Shown in pieces: positions 1 through 8,389 of a DNA stretch of 64,000 nucleotides; position 1 is the first letter of the stretch, and each line of letters starts with the position of its first letter. The notes under the pieces are model-generated. The model ran no database searches and had not been told where the DNA came from. It worked only from the letters and a program-made list of their open reading frames with translations. The position numbers were made by a program, and so were the translations under genes. The stretch comes from Clostridia bacterium. GTDB taxonomy: Bacteria; Bacillota; Clostridia; TANB77; CAG-508. The stretch lies in contig JARHYK010000018.1 of assembly GCA_029258515.1 (NCBI GenBank), positions 1 to 64,000 on the forward strand, written 5' to 3'.

Positions 1-566
1 TTATTTGTTTTTGTTTTCCACAATTTTCATCTTTTTATTATTATTTTCTTTTTATTTAATTTATTTTTTTGTTTTTATTCTTTATTATTGATTTATTATT
101 TTTTATTTATTTTCTTATTTAATTGAAGTTTTTTTTTCATTTTCTTAGATTCTTCTAATTTCTCTTTTTATCTTCTGTTTTCTAATTTATTCGATTTTAT
201 CCTAATTTTTTCTTACTTTTTCGTTTTTTATTTGTTTATTATTTTTTTAATTCTTTATTTTCTCTTTTTATCTTCTGTTTCCTAATTTATTCGATTTTAT
301 TCTAATTTTTTCTTACTTTTTTATTTTTTATTAGTTATTTGTTTTTGTTTTCCACAATTTTCATCTTTTTATTATTATTTTCTTTTTATTTAATTTATTT
401 TTTTGTTTTTATTCTTTATTATTGATTTATTATTTTTTATTTATTTTCTTATTTAATTAAAGTTTTTTTTCATTTTCTTAGATTCTTCTAATTTCTCTTT
501 TTATCTTCTGTTTTCTAATTTATTCGATTTTATTCTATTTTTTTCTTACTTTTTCATTTTTTTGAT
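1..566. repeat. T-rich tract with a long direct repeat
   Basis: Bases 1 to about 230 recur at 335 to about 565 (offset 334, with one T-run indel and a few substitutions). A shorter unit beginning TCTCTTTTTATCTTCTG is present three times, at 161, 261 and 494. The plus strand is almost all T with some A and little C or G. Each long copy carries a DnaA-box-like TTTTCCACAA (14-23 and 348-357), and a third TTTTCCACA lies at 571-579. I see no gene in 1-700. The tract lies downstream of dnaN. It could be origin-linked sequence or a decayed, expanded low-complexity region. Confidence 0.75.
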
Positions 567-702
567 TTTATTTTCCACATTTTTTATCTTTTTAGCCTTA
601 TTTTCTTTTTATTTGATTTTTTTATTTTTATTTTATAATTTATTTTTGATTTATTATTTTTGTCTTATTTTTTAATTTAATTGATTTTTTTTATTTTTTA
701 AT

Positions 703-734
703 AAAAAAAAACCTAGTTTTTTCTAGGTTTTTTT
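703..734 (-). terminator. Rho-independent terminator of dnaN
   Basis: Stem CCTAG (712-716) pairs with CTAGG (723-727), extended by flanking A and T runs, so in the minus direction the hairpin is followed by a U tract. It sits 7 bases past the dnaN stop codon. Confidence 0.75.
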
Positions 735-740
735 ATTTTT

Positions 741-1859
741 TTATTCTTCTCTTAGTCTAATTGGTAAAATCATATATACATAATCATTATTTTCTATTGA
801 TTTTATTAAGCATGGTGATATGCTTGAACCAAATTCTATATTTACTTCTTCATCATCTATTACTTTTAAGCTGTCTAGAAAATACTTTGGATTAAATCCT
901 GCTTCTAGATTTTTTCCTTCTGTTTCTGTAAATATTTCTTCTTTTGCATCTCCTGTTTGATTTGTACAAGAAATTGTTACTTTTCCTATGTCAACTTCTA
1001 ATTTTACAGGATATTTTTTCTCTTTTTCTAGTGATGATGATGATATTAAACTTATTCTTTCAAAACAATTTTGTAAATTATTTTTATTTACTTTTATTTT
1101 TGTTTCCCAATTGTTTGGTATTACATTTTTGTAGTTTAAAAATTCTCCATCTAATAGTCTTGTTACTACTTTACAGTTATCCATTTCAAATAATGCTTGA
1201 TTTTTTGCAATTCCTATTTTTATTGGTTCAAATGAATCTAGTAATATTTTGTTTACTTCATTAAGTGTTTTTCCTGGTATTACAGCTTTAAAGTCATTTG
1301 TTTTTTGATTTAAATATATGCTTCTTAAGGCTAATCTAAATCCATCTATTGCTACTAAGTTTAATTTATTATTTTCAGTTTCGAATAAACATCCTGTAAA
1401 TATTGGTCTACTTTCTTCTGTGCTTACTGCAAATATTGTTTCTCTTATCATATTTTTTAGTGTTGTTTGATCTAAAGTTATTGAATTTTCTATTTCTATT
1501 TTTGGTAATTCAGGAAATTCTTCTGGGTTCATTGTTGCTAATTTGTAATGTGATCCTTCACATTCAATTTCTAATAGATTTTTGTCATTTAATGTTATAT
1601 ATATTTCTGTATCTGGTAACTTTCTTATAATTTCACTAAACATTATTGCATTTACTACTGTGCTTCCTTGTTCTTTTACATCACATTCTATGACATATTC
1701 TATTCCTAGTTCTAAATCGTAACTTGTTAATTTTATTTCATTATCATTTGTTTGTATTAATATTCCTTCTAGTATAGGTTTTGTAGTTTTTGTTGCTACA
1801 GCTTTAACTACGGAATTGATAGCTTTTATCATTTTGTCTTTGTAACATACAATTTTCAT
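741..1859 (-). CDS. dnaN: DNA polymerase III beta subunit (sliding clamp)
   Basis: DnaN forms the ring that tethers DNA polymerase III to DNA. The product is 372 residues, the usual size, with three clamp repeats in order. Recognisable stretches are KAINSVVKAVATKTTKPILEG near the N-terminus, EEFPELP in the first repeat, and the C-terminal LPIRL motif. An AGGAGG-type ribosome site (CTCCTCC on the plus strand at 1866-1872) fixes the ATG start. It lies downstream of dnaA on the same strand, separated by the AT-rich part of the origin. The call is firm on family and on context. Confidence 0.98.
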   Translation of the reverse strand: MKIVCYKDKMIKAINSVVKAVATKTTKPILEGILIQTNDNEIKLTSYDLELGIEYVIECDVKEQGSTVVNAIMFSEIIRKLPDTEIYITLNDKNLLEIECEGSHYKLATMNPEEFPELPKIEIENSITLDQTTLKNMIRETIFAVSTEESRPIFTGCLFETENNKLNLVAIDGFRLALRSIYLNQKTNDFKAVIPGKTLNEVNKILLDSFEPIKIGIAKNQALFEMDNCKVVTRLLDGEFLNYKNVIPNNWETKIKVNKNNLQNCFERISLISSSSLEKEKKYPVKLEVDIGKVTISCTNQTGDAKEEIFTETEGKNLEAGFNPKYFLDSLKVIDDEEVNIEFGSSISPCLIKSIENNDYVYMILPIRLREE

Positions 1860-2191
1860 TTTGGCTCCTCCTTATATATATATATTTATATTAATTAATA
1901 TTTTTAGTAGTAGTAGTAGTATGTATTGTGGAAAGTGTGGAAAACTATGTTGATACTTCATTTCCCTAATATTTTAGCTGTGTATAATTTAGTGGAAAAC
2001 TGTCGAAATTATGCACAGGAAAAAAATGTAAGTGTGGATAAGTAAGATATACACAGTTTGTACACAGGTAATACACAGGTGTATGTGGATAACTAATGTA
2101 TTACTTCCGTAAGTGTATTTACACTTTTTTTTTCCAAACATATTTTTTTCAAACATAAATTCTAAAAAAATAGATATTTTACTACTAGCTC
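1860..2191. other. oriC: oriC, dnaA-dnaN intergenic part (unwinding region and DnaA boxes)
   Basis: This 332-bp gene-free stretch holds an AT-only run (about 1872-1905), a TAG trinucleotide run (1905-1921) and then DnaA boxes: TGTGGAAAG 1927-1935, TGTGGAAAA 1936-1944, and consensus TGTGGATAA at 2033-2041 and 2084-2092. Looser copies (ATGCACAGG, TACACAGG, ATACACAGG) lie between 2010 and 2080. A second AT-rich stretch precedes dnaA (2110-2180). The order matches the basal unwinding system described for Bacillus subtilis. Function is inferred from this arrangement. Confidence 0.9.
1905..1921 (+). promoter_or_regulatory. DnaA-trio element next to the unwinding region
   Basis: Five tandem TAG triplets followed by TA sit between the AT-only run and two adjacent DnaA boxes. 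Read 3' to 5' away from the boxes, the repeat is GAT, the DnaA-trio motif on which DnaA assembles as a single-strand filament during origin opening. The spacing from the last triplet to the first box is about 5 bases. Confidence 0.8.
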
Positions 2192-3547
2192 TTATTCTGG
2201 ATCACTTGTTATGATGTTTTTAACACTTTCCACAATTAGTTTTGTATTATTTTTATCTTTTACTTCTTTTTTGATTTTGTTATATGCATGCATTACTGTA
2301 GAATGATCTCTATTACCAAAATCCTTACCAATTTGTGGAAATGACATATTTGCTATATCTCTACAAAGATACATTGCGATTTGTCTAGGAAAGTTAATAT
2401 CACTAGCTCTTTTTTCACTTGATAAATCGTTTTTATCAATGCTAAAATATTTTGCAACGGTTTCTTTTATGTAATCACTAGAAATTACTTTTTCACTTTT
2501 TAGTTTAAATTCATTTATTATTACTTCAGCATGTTCTATAGAAATAGGACTGTGTGTTAATGATGCTCTTGCAACAATTTTGTTGAATACACCTTCAAGT
2601 TCTCTTATGTTTGAATCAATTTTTGTAGCAATATTTGAAAGAATTGAGTCATCAATTATTATTTTTTCATCTTGTGCTTTTTTTCTAAGGATTGCTAAAC
2701 GCGTTTCATAATCAGGGCATCCTATATCTGCTAATAACCCCCATTCAAATCTTGATTTTAGTCTATCTTCTAGGAATTGGATGTCTCTAGGTGGTTTATC
2801 ACTAGAAATAATTATTTGTTTTCCTTCTTCACGTAAGGTGTTGAATGTGTGGAAAAATTCTTCTTGAACTCTGTCTTTTCCTGCAATAAATTGAATGTCG
2901 TCAATTAACAAAACATCAATATTTCTGTATTTGTTTCTAAAAACTTCTGTGCTGTAGTCTTTGAATGAATTGATTAATTGGTTTGTAAATTTTTCTGATG
3001 TTACGTATAAAACGTTTGCTTTAGGGTTTTCTTCTACTATTCTATTTCCTATTGCATGCATTAAGTGAGTTTTTCCTAAACCGACACCTCCATAGAAGTA
3101 TAATGGATTATATGATTTTCCTGGTTCATTTCCTACTGCTAATGCTGCTGCATGAGCGAATCTGTTGTTGTTTCCTACGACAAATGTTTCAAAAGTATAT
3201 TTGGGATTTAATGTTTGTTGATTATGTTCAAGTTCTGTGTCTGTAACCATTAAAGTTGGATCTTTTATTATTTCTCCCATATTATCACTTTTATCACTTG
3301 ATAAATCTATTACAGAAAATGTGTATTCTTTGCTAGTTATGTATTTTAGTGTGTTAAATAATAGGTCTTTGAATCTATTTTCTATAAAGTCCCTTTGATA
3401 TTCAGATAATGTTGTGAATACAATGTTATTATTCTTTATTTCTTTTATTCCTAAAGAACTTATCCATGTATCGTAGGAAATTGATGAAACTTCGCCTTTT
3501 AGTGTTTCTTTTATCTGTAGTAGAAGTTCGTCTTTGTCAATATCCAT
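2192..3547 (-). CDS. dnaA: Chromosomal replication initiator protein DnaA
   Basis: DnaA is the AAA+ initiator that opens oriC. Visible are domain I at the N-terminus, the AAA+ Walker A GGVGLGKTHLMHAIGN, Walker B LLIDDIQF, the arginine-finger segment LKSRFEWGL, and the C-terminal helix-turn-helix ending in the DnaA signature GNRDHSTVMHAY. An upstream GTG at 3592 is in frame, but it has no ribosome site and its codons lie inside DnaA boxes. I prefer the ATG at 3547 (MDIDKDELLL, 451 residues), preceded by AAAGAAAGG about 12 bases upstream. The ATG at 3559 is also possible. Confidence 0.96.
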   Translation of the reverse strand: MDIDKDELLLQIKETLKGEVSSISYDTWISSLGIKEIKNNNIVFTTLSEYQRDFIENRFKDLLFNTLKYITSKEYTFSVIDLSSDKSDNMGEIIKDPTLMVTDTELEHNQQTLNPKYTFETFVVGNNNRFAHAAALAVGNEPGKSYNPLYFYGGVGLGKTHLMHAIGNRIVEENPKANVLYVTSEKFTNQLINSFKDYSTEVFRNKYRNIDVLLIDDIQFIAGKDRVQEEFFHTFNTLREEGKQIIISSDKPPRDIQFLEDRLKSRFEWGLLADIGCPDYETRLAILRKKAQDEKIIIDDSILSNIATKIDSNIRELEGVFNKIVARASLTHSPISIEHAEVIINEFKLKSEKVISSDYIKETVAKYFSIDKNDLSSEKRASDINFPRQIAMYLCRDIANMSFPQIGKDFGNRDHSTVMHAYNKIKKEVKDKNNTKLIVESVKNIITSDPE

Positions 3548-3572
3548 CTGCTTTTCCATCCTTTCTTTAAAT

Positions 3573-3783
3573 TTATCCACAAAGTTATCCACAACTGTTG
3601 ATAACTTTGTAATATTTGTGTAAAAAAGCGTGTATTTTTACGAACAGTTTTTTTGTTGGTATTTGTAAATAAAAATCGCTTTTTTTTATATCCCATATAA
3701 TAACAGATTTTTTATGTGGAAGTCAATATGATTGTGGAAAAAAAAAATAAATTGTGGAAAATTGTAGAAAAAGCTGTGGATAA
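3573..3783. other. oriC: oriC, upstream DnaA-box cluster
   Basis: Perfect boxes TTATCCACA occur at 3573-3581 and 3585-3593 and TGTGGATAA at 3775-3783. Further TGTGGAAAA-type boxes lie at about 3733 and 3752, and one TGTGGAAG overlaps the dnaA promoter at about 3715. Together with 1860-2191 this gives DnaA-box clusters on both sides of dnaA, as in the bipartite origin of B. subtilis. The 370-bp gap between dnaA and rpmH holds nothing else but the two promoters. Confidence 0.85.
3697..3726 (-). promoter_or_regulatory. dnaA promoter
   Basis: On the minus strand TTGACT (3721-3726) and TATTAT (3697-3702) are spaced by 18 bases. A DnaA-box-like TGTGGAAG lies in the spacer, which suggests that DnaA could repress its own gene. 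Confidence 0.7.
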
Positions 3784-3861
3784 CTTATGAATATTACATA
3801 AATATTACAGGGATTATAAAGGTTTCAGAAAAAACAAAAATAAAAAAATTTAAAAAATTAC

Positions 3862-3891
3862 TTGACAAATTAGTGAAAAGTACTGTATAAT
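3862..3891 (+). promoter_or_regulatory. rpmH operon promoter
   Basis: TTGACA (3862-3867) and TATAAT (3886-3891) with an 18-base spacer, and TG directly before the -10 box. It drives the plus-strand operon that begins with rpmH. Confidence 0.85.
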
Positions 3892-3961
3892 CGATATATT
3901 CGAAAAAGTGAAAATAATTCAGAAATGAATTTTTATAGAAAAATCAGTAGGAGGTGCTAGT

Positions 3962-4096
3962 ATGAAAAGAACATTCCAACCAAAAAATAGACAAGAAAAA
4001 AGAGAACATGGTTTTATGAAAAGAATGAAAAATAAATCAGGAAGAAATGTAATAAAAGCAAGAAGAGCAAAAGGTAGAAAAAAATTAACTGCTTAG
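3962..4096 (+). CDS. rpmH: 50S ribosomal protein L34
   Basis: A 44-residue, highly basic protein of the large ribosomal subunit. It begins [11 protein letters not shown] and ends KGRKKLTA, the standard L34 pattern. A strong GTAGGAGGT ribosome site precedes the ATG. It is first in the rpmH-rnpA-yidD-yidC-jag block, the usual order next to dnaA. Confidence 0.98.
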   Translation: MKRTFQPKNRQEKREHGFMKRMKNKSGRNVIKARRAKGRKKLTA

Positions 4097-4204
4097 TTTT
4101 GTTGAGGATTAGAATGTTAAGTTTATATTTTATTATAAATTTGACATTTTATTGTATTATATGGTTGTTTTTCATTAAAAATTTGCCAAAAGGGGAAAGA
4201 AGTA

Positions 4205-4555
4205 ATGAAAAAAACAGTTATGCTAAAAAAAAATTATGAATTTAGAAATGTTTTGTCAAAAGGAAAATGTTTTTTTGGAGAATATATTATAGCGTTTGTT
4301 AAAAAAAATAAAAAAGAAGAGAAAAATGTTAATTTTTTAGGATTAGCTATCAGTTCTAAAGTGGGCAAAGCCGTAAGAAGAAATAGAATTAAAAGGTTAA
4401 TTAGAGAAGGTTATAGTTTTTTTGAAAATGATATGGAATTAGGATATTCTATAGTTTTTTTATGGAATAAAAACAAAAGTAGTGATATAGTTAATTATAG
4501 GGATATCAAAAGTGATATAGAATATATTTTAAAAAAAGCAAATGTGATGAAATAA
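4205..4555 (+). CDS. rnpA: Ribonuclease P protein component
   Basis: RnpA is the protein cofactor of RNase P, which trims the 5' ends of precursor tRNAs. The 116-residue basic protein opens with the typical LKKNYEFRNVLSKGK segment and carries the signature RRNRIKRLIREGY at about residues 58-70. GGGGAAAGAAGTA precedes the ATG. It lies between rpmH and yidD, as in most Firmicutes. The RNA subunit gene (rnpB) is not in this window as far as I can see. Confidence 0.96.
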   Translation: MKKTVMLKKNYEFRNVLSKGKCFFGEYIIAFVKKNKKEEKNVNFLGLAISSKVGKAVRRNRIKRLIREGYSFFENDMELGYSIVFLWNKNKSSDIVNYRDIKSDIEYILKKANVMK

Positions 4556-4577
4556 TTTTTGGGATTAAGGAATAATT

Positions 4578-4796
4578 ATGAAAAAAGTTTTGATTAAGTT
4601 GATTTGTTGGTATCAAAAACATATATCAGCATGGTTAGCTATGAAAAATATAAATTGCAAATTTTATCCTACTTGTTCAGAGTATATGAAACAAGCGATT
4701 GAAAAATATGGAGTGATAAAAGGTGTATTTATGGGTGTTTTGAGAATTATTCGTTGTAATCCATTTTCAAAAGGGGGTTATGACCCTTTAAAATAA
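4578..4796 (+). CDS. yidD: Membrane protein insertion efficiency factor YidD
   Basis: A 72-residue protein of the YidD family, which helps YidC-dependent insertion of membrane proteins. Signature segments are [19 protein letters not shown] and the C-terminal [13 protein letters not shown]. The N-terminus is amphipathic ([15 protein letters not shown]), as expected for a peripheral membrane protein. It lies between rnpA and yidC, 22 bases after rnpA, and is probably in one transcript with both. Confidence 0.96.
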   Translation: MKKVLIKLICWYQKHISAWLAMKNINCKFYPTCSEYMKQAIEKYGVIKGVFMGVLRIIRCNPFSKGGYDPLK

Positions 4797-4811
4797 CCAG
4801 GAGGAGATAAA

Positions 4812-5717
4812 ATGTTTAATTTTTTTGCAAACTTATTTGGTTATGTTTTAAATTTTGTATATAATTTAGTTAATAATTATGGATTGGCAATTATTTTATT
4901 CACTTTATTAATTAAAATTTTAATGTTGCCATTATCTATAAAACAACAAAAAACAATGATAAAAAGTCAAAAACTACAAGAAAAGATTAAGATATTGCAA
5001 TTTAAATACAAAAATGACCAAGAAAAATTAAATCAAGAAATGATGAGACTTTATAAAGAGGAGAATATGAGCCCTTTTAGTGGTTGCTTAAGTTCAATAG
5101 CTCAATTTATATTATTAATTTCGATTTTTTATATGGTTAGATGTCCTTTGACATATATGAAAAAAGTTGATAATAATACTGTAAATTCTTATATAGAACA
5201 ATTGAAACAAGCAGAAAAACCAGTAAGTCCTGCTTATCCAGAAATTGATTTAATTAGAGAAGCTGAATTTTTAAAAGAAAAGAATCCAGAAGATGAAAAT
5301 ATTGGAAAATTTAATATAAATATGGATTTTTTAGGAATAGATTTAAGTAAAATACCTCAACAAAATTTAGGGGATTGGACAGTTTATATTATACCTATTT
5401 TGTATATTTTATCTACATTTGTAACTATGAAAGTTACTACTTCAATGCAAGAATCAATGAAAAATAAGAAAAATGCAAAAGAAGAAAAAATTATAGATGG
5501 AAATACAGGGGAAGTAGAATCTAAACAATTAGTCAAAAAGGATGAAAATGAGTATGATATGATGGCACAAACTAATAAGATGATGTCTTGGATGATGCCA
5601 ATTATGTCTGTTTCTATATCTTTAGTTGCACCTTTAGGGTTAGCGCTATATTGGTTAATTAATAATATTGTTATGTTAGTAGAAAGACTTATATTAAATA
5701 AATGTGTTAAAGATTAA
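4812..5717 (+). CDS. yidC: Membrane protein insertase YidC/OxaA
   Basis: YidC inserts proteins into the cytoplasmic membrane, with or without SecYEG. The 301-residue product has a transmembrane helix near residues 20-42, a charged cytoplasmic hairpin (QQKTMIKSQKLQEKIK), further helices near 90-112, 190-210 and 260-290, and a positively charged tail. The loop between helices 2 and 3 is longer than usual (about residues 115-185) and acidic. There is no lipoprotein signal. AGGAGATAAA precedes the ATG, and the gene follows yidD by 15 bases. Confidence 0.95.
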   Translation: MFNFFANLFGYVLNFVYNLVNNYGLAIILFTLLIKILMLPLSIKQQKTMIKSQKLQEKIKILQFKYKNDQEKLNQEMMRLYKEENMSPFSGCLSSIAQFILLISIFYMVRCPLTYMKKVDNNTVNSYIEQLKQAEKPVSPAYPEIDLIREAEFLKEKNPEDENIGKFNINMDFLGIDLSKIPQQNLGDWTVYIIPILYILSTFVTMKVTTSMQESMKNKKNAKEEKIIDGNTGEVESKQLVKKDENEYDMMAQTNKMMSWMMPIMSVSISLVAPLGLALYWLINNIVMLVERLILNKCVKD

Positions 5718-5737
5718 CATTGAAAGGGATGTATGAG

Positions 5738-6442
5738 ATGGCTAAAACTATTATTACAGAAGGAAAAACAACAAATGAGGCTATTGAAAAAGGTCTTAAG
5801 GAATTACATGTTTCTAGAGATTGTGTTGATATCAAAGTAATTGATGAAGATAAAAGAAGTTTTTTTAGTATTTTAGCTCCAAGGGTTGTTAAAGTTGAAA
5901 TGACAGTAAAAGAATGTAAAAATGTTGAAAATAAAGAGAATTTAAAGAAAAGAAAAGAAATATGTTTGTCAGAAAAAGAACAAGAAATAGCTAAAAGTAA
6001 TGTTCAAAGTTTTTTAGAAGATTTTAAAAAGAATTTACCTCAAGGGACTAATTATGATGTAAAAACAGATGAAAAAGGTTTAACTATTGATATTTTTAAT
6101 GAAGAATTAGGATATCTTATAGGATATAGAGGAGAAACTTTATATTCACTTCAAAATATTTTAGCTATTATTGCTAATAAAGGGATTGAGCAAAAGGTTA
6201 GAGTTATTTTGGATATTGAAGGATATAAGGCAAAAAGAGAGAAAACATTAGAAGAATTGGCTGAAAAAGTTGCTAAAACTGTTGTTAAAACACGAAAATC
6301 AGTTACTTTAGAGCCTATGCAACCATATGAAAGAAAGATTATACACACTGAACTTCAAAATCATAGAAGTGTTGAAACTGTAAGTGTTGGTGAAGAACCA
6401 TATAGAAGAATAATAATTTCTTTAAAAGGAAAAAATAAATAA
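5738..6442 (+). CDS. jag: RNA-binding protein KhpB/Jag
   Basis: Jag (KhpB) is an RNA-binding protein linked to cell elongation in Firmicutes. It has an N-terminal Jag-N domain (about residues 1-50), a low-complexity linker, a KH domain (EELGYLIGYRGETLYSLQNI) and a C-terminal R3H domain (RKIIHTELQNHRSVETVS). A TTG at 5720 is in frame, but AAAGGG lies well placed for the ATG at 5738 (MAKTIITEGKT), which is also where homologues begin. It is the partner of yidC in this conserved block. Confidence 0.95.
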   Translation: MAKTIITEGKTTNEAIEKGLKELHVSRDCVDIKVIDEDKRSFFSILAPRVVKVEMTVKECKNVENKENLKKRKEICLSEKEQEIAKSNVQSFLEDFKKNLPQGTNYDVKTDEKGLTIDIFNEELGYLIGYRGETLYSLQNILAIIANKGIEQKVRVILDIEGYKAKREKTLEELAEKVAKTVVKTRKSVTLEPMQPYERKIIHTELQNHRSVETVSVGEEPYRRIIISLKGKNK

Positions 6443-6517
6443 AATCGGAGGTCAAAGGTCGGATTTTACAAGTAATGTAATTTCTATCTTTGACTTTTTT
6501 TATAAAGGAGGATTAAA

Positions 6518-7889
6518 ATGGATGTAATTGCTTCTATTTCTACGGCGCCACGGGATTGGTGGAATTGGGATTGTTAGAATGAGTGGTAAAGATTGTTTTA
6601 AAGTTTTAGATAAAATATTTTTACCTAAGCATAAGCAAAATATAGAAAATATTAAGGGAAATACTATCAAGTATGGAAATATTGTTGAAAATGGTCAAAT
6701 TGTAGATGAGGTTTTAGTTTCATATTTTAAAGAACCATATAGTTATACTACTGAAAATATGTGTGAAATTAATACTCATGGAGGTAATTTGATTGTTAGA
6801 AAGATTTTAGAAATTTGTCTTAAAAATGGGGCTAGTATGGCTGAACCAGGTGAATTTACTAAAAGGGCTTTTTTAAATGGTAGAATTGATTTATTGCAGG
6901 CAGAATCTGTTATTGATGTTATTAATTCTAAATCTGAAAAGGAGCTTAAAACAAGTATTAATCAGTTAGAGGGCAAACTTTCTAGGGAAATTCATAAAAT
7001 TAAACAAAAGATTATGGATGTAATGGTCAATGTTGAAGTAGATATTGATTATCCAGAATATGATTTAGATGAAGTTACAACTGCAGAGATAGGAAAGATG
7101 CTTAATGACATTAGTTTTGAATTAAGTAGATTGGAGAATAGTTTTGATAATGGTAAAGTTTTAAAAGAAGGTGTTAAAACTGCTATTATTGGTAGACCTA
7201 ATGCTGGTAAGTCTTCGCTTTTAAATTTTATTTTGGATGAGGAGAGAGCAATAGTTACTGAAATTGAAGGTACTACAAGAGATACTATTGAAGAATTTGT
7301 AACTATAGATGGAGTTCCTTTAAAACTTATTGATACTGCAGGTATTAGAGAGGCAAAAGATGAAGTTGAAAGGATTGGAATTGCTAAATCTAAAGATATT
7401 GCTAAAAATGCTGATCTTGTTATTGCTATTTTTGATAGTAATAAAAGCCTTACTTCAGAAGATTTGGAAATTTTAGATATTATTAAAGATAAATCTGCTA
7501 TAGTTGTTTTAAATAAGATGGATTTAGAACAAAAAATTGATGAAAACACAAGTGAAATTAAGAATTCTTGTAAGAATATTATTAAGATGTCTACTTTGAA
7601 GGAAGAGGGGTTAGAGAAATTATATGGCAAGATTTCTGAAATGTTTGGTTTAGAGGAAATAAATGTTGATAATGATGTTATTATTACAAATTTGAGACAT
7701 AAAAATTTGATTTCTAAAGCTTTGGAAAATTGTTTGAAGGCTAAAGATGCTTTGATCCAAAATATGCCATTAGATATTATTGCTATTTTCTTAAGAGAAA
7801 TATTAGAAGAATTGAGTAATATTACTGGAGAAGTTGTTACTGATGATATTATTGATGAGATTTTTTCTAAGTTCTGTTTAGGAAAATAA
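6518..7889 (+). CDS. mnmE: tRNA modification GTPase MnmE, with an apparent +1 frameshift near codon 12
   Basis: With MnmG, MnmE makes the cmnm5U modification at wobble uridines. The GTPase motifs are intact: GRPNAGKSS, EGTTRDT, DTAGIRE and NKMD, and the protein ends in the conserved CLGK (normally C-x-GK). AAAGGAGG (6504-6511) points to the ATG at 6518, which reads MDVIASISTAP and then leaves frame; one extra base, probably C6551, is needed to join the continuing GIGGIGIVRMSG. Without that base the protein would be 456 residues, the normal length. The in-frame alternatives, TTG 6528 and ATG 6580, lack a good ribosome site. It is either a sequencing or assembly error or a real mutation. Confidence 0.9.
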
Positions 7890-8389
7890 AAAAGCATGAA
7901 AATCAAAAATAAGGAAAATATATTTTAAACATATGAAATTATATATCAAAGGTGAAAAAAATCAAAATTAAGGCCTTTAAGTGCTAATTTTTAATGTTTA
8001 AGTAAATATTATGAAAGAGAAAATATATTTTAGAAAAAAGTTGTAAATTTTTTAAATTTAGTTTTAGTAAATATTTTTGTAGAAAATTGTTTCTAAAAGA
8101 AATAAATGTCAGAAAAAGTTTTCCACAAATTGTTAAGTAACTGTGGAATCTTTATGTGTATAAACGTTTAACAGTGAATAACTTTTATTTGTAATTACAT
8201 AATGTTTTAAAAACAAAAGAGTATAACTAAAATTTTACTAAATTTGAAAAAATGTTTATTTATTAGTGGACATGGTAGTGTGTGTTTATATAAAATATAG
8301 AACTTATATGTTAATGGCTACGTGGAACTAAATAAAACGATATTTCTCGTTTCATATGAAAGTGAAAAATTTTAACAAGGGAGTTAGAT
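7890..8389. other. 500-bp gene-free gap between mnmE and mnmG
   Basis: No reading frame is convincing here. I see TTTTCCACAA (8119-8128) and TGTGGAATC (8142-8150), both DnaA-box-like, a weak promoter candidate TGGACA (8267-8272)/TATAAA (8289-8294), and a small hairpin AAACGA (8335-8340) with TCGTTT (8347-8352) in the mnmG leader. ACGTGGAAC at 8319 resembles half of a parS site only. Confidence 0.5.

Noticed and set aside
4113-4238. Small ORF overlapping the start of rnpA
   Set aside because: It begins at ATG 4113 but overlaps rnpA out of frame, has no family resemblance, and its hydrophobic part is explained by T-rich DNA.
6451-6500. Terminator between jag and mnmE
   Set aside because: GTCAAAG and CTTTGAC could pair before a T run, but the loop is 30 bases and the stem only 7 bp, so it is too weak to annotate.
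7049-7906. Long minus-strand frames opposite mnmE, ybaB-dnaX, the VirB6-like gene and others
   Set aside because: They mirror AT-rich coding strands, lack ribosome sites and show serine/leucine/isoleucine-rich compositions typical of shadows.
8315-8330. parS site near mnmG
   Set aside because: ACGTGGAAC fits only one half of TGTTTCACGTGAAACA; the left half does not match. No perfect parS was found.
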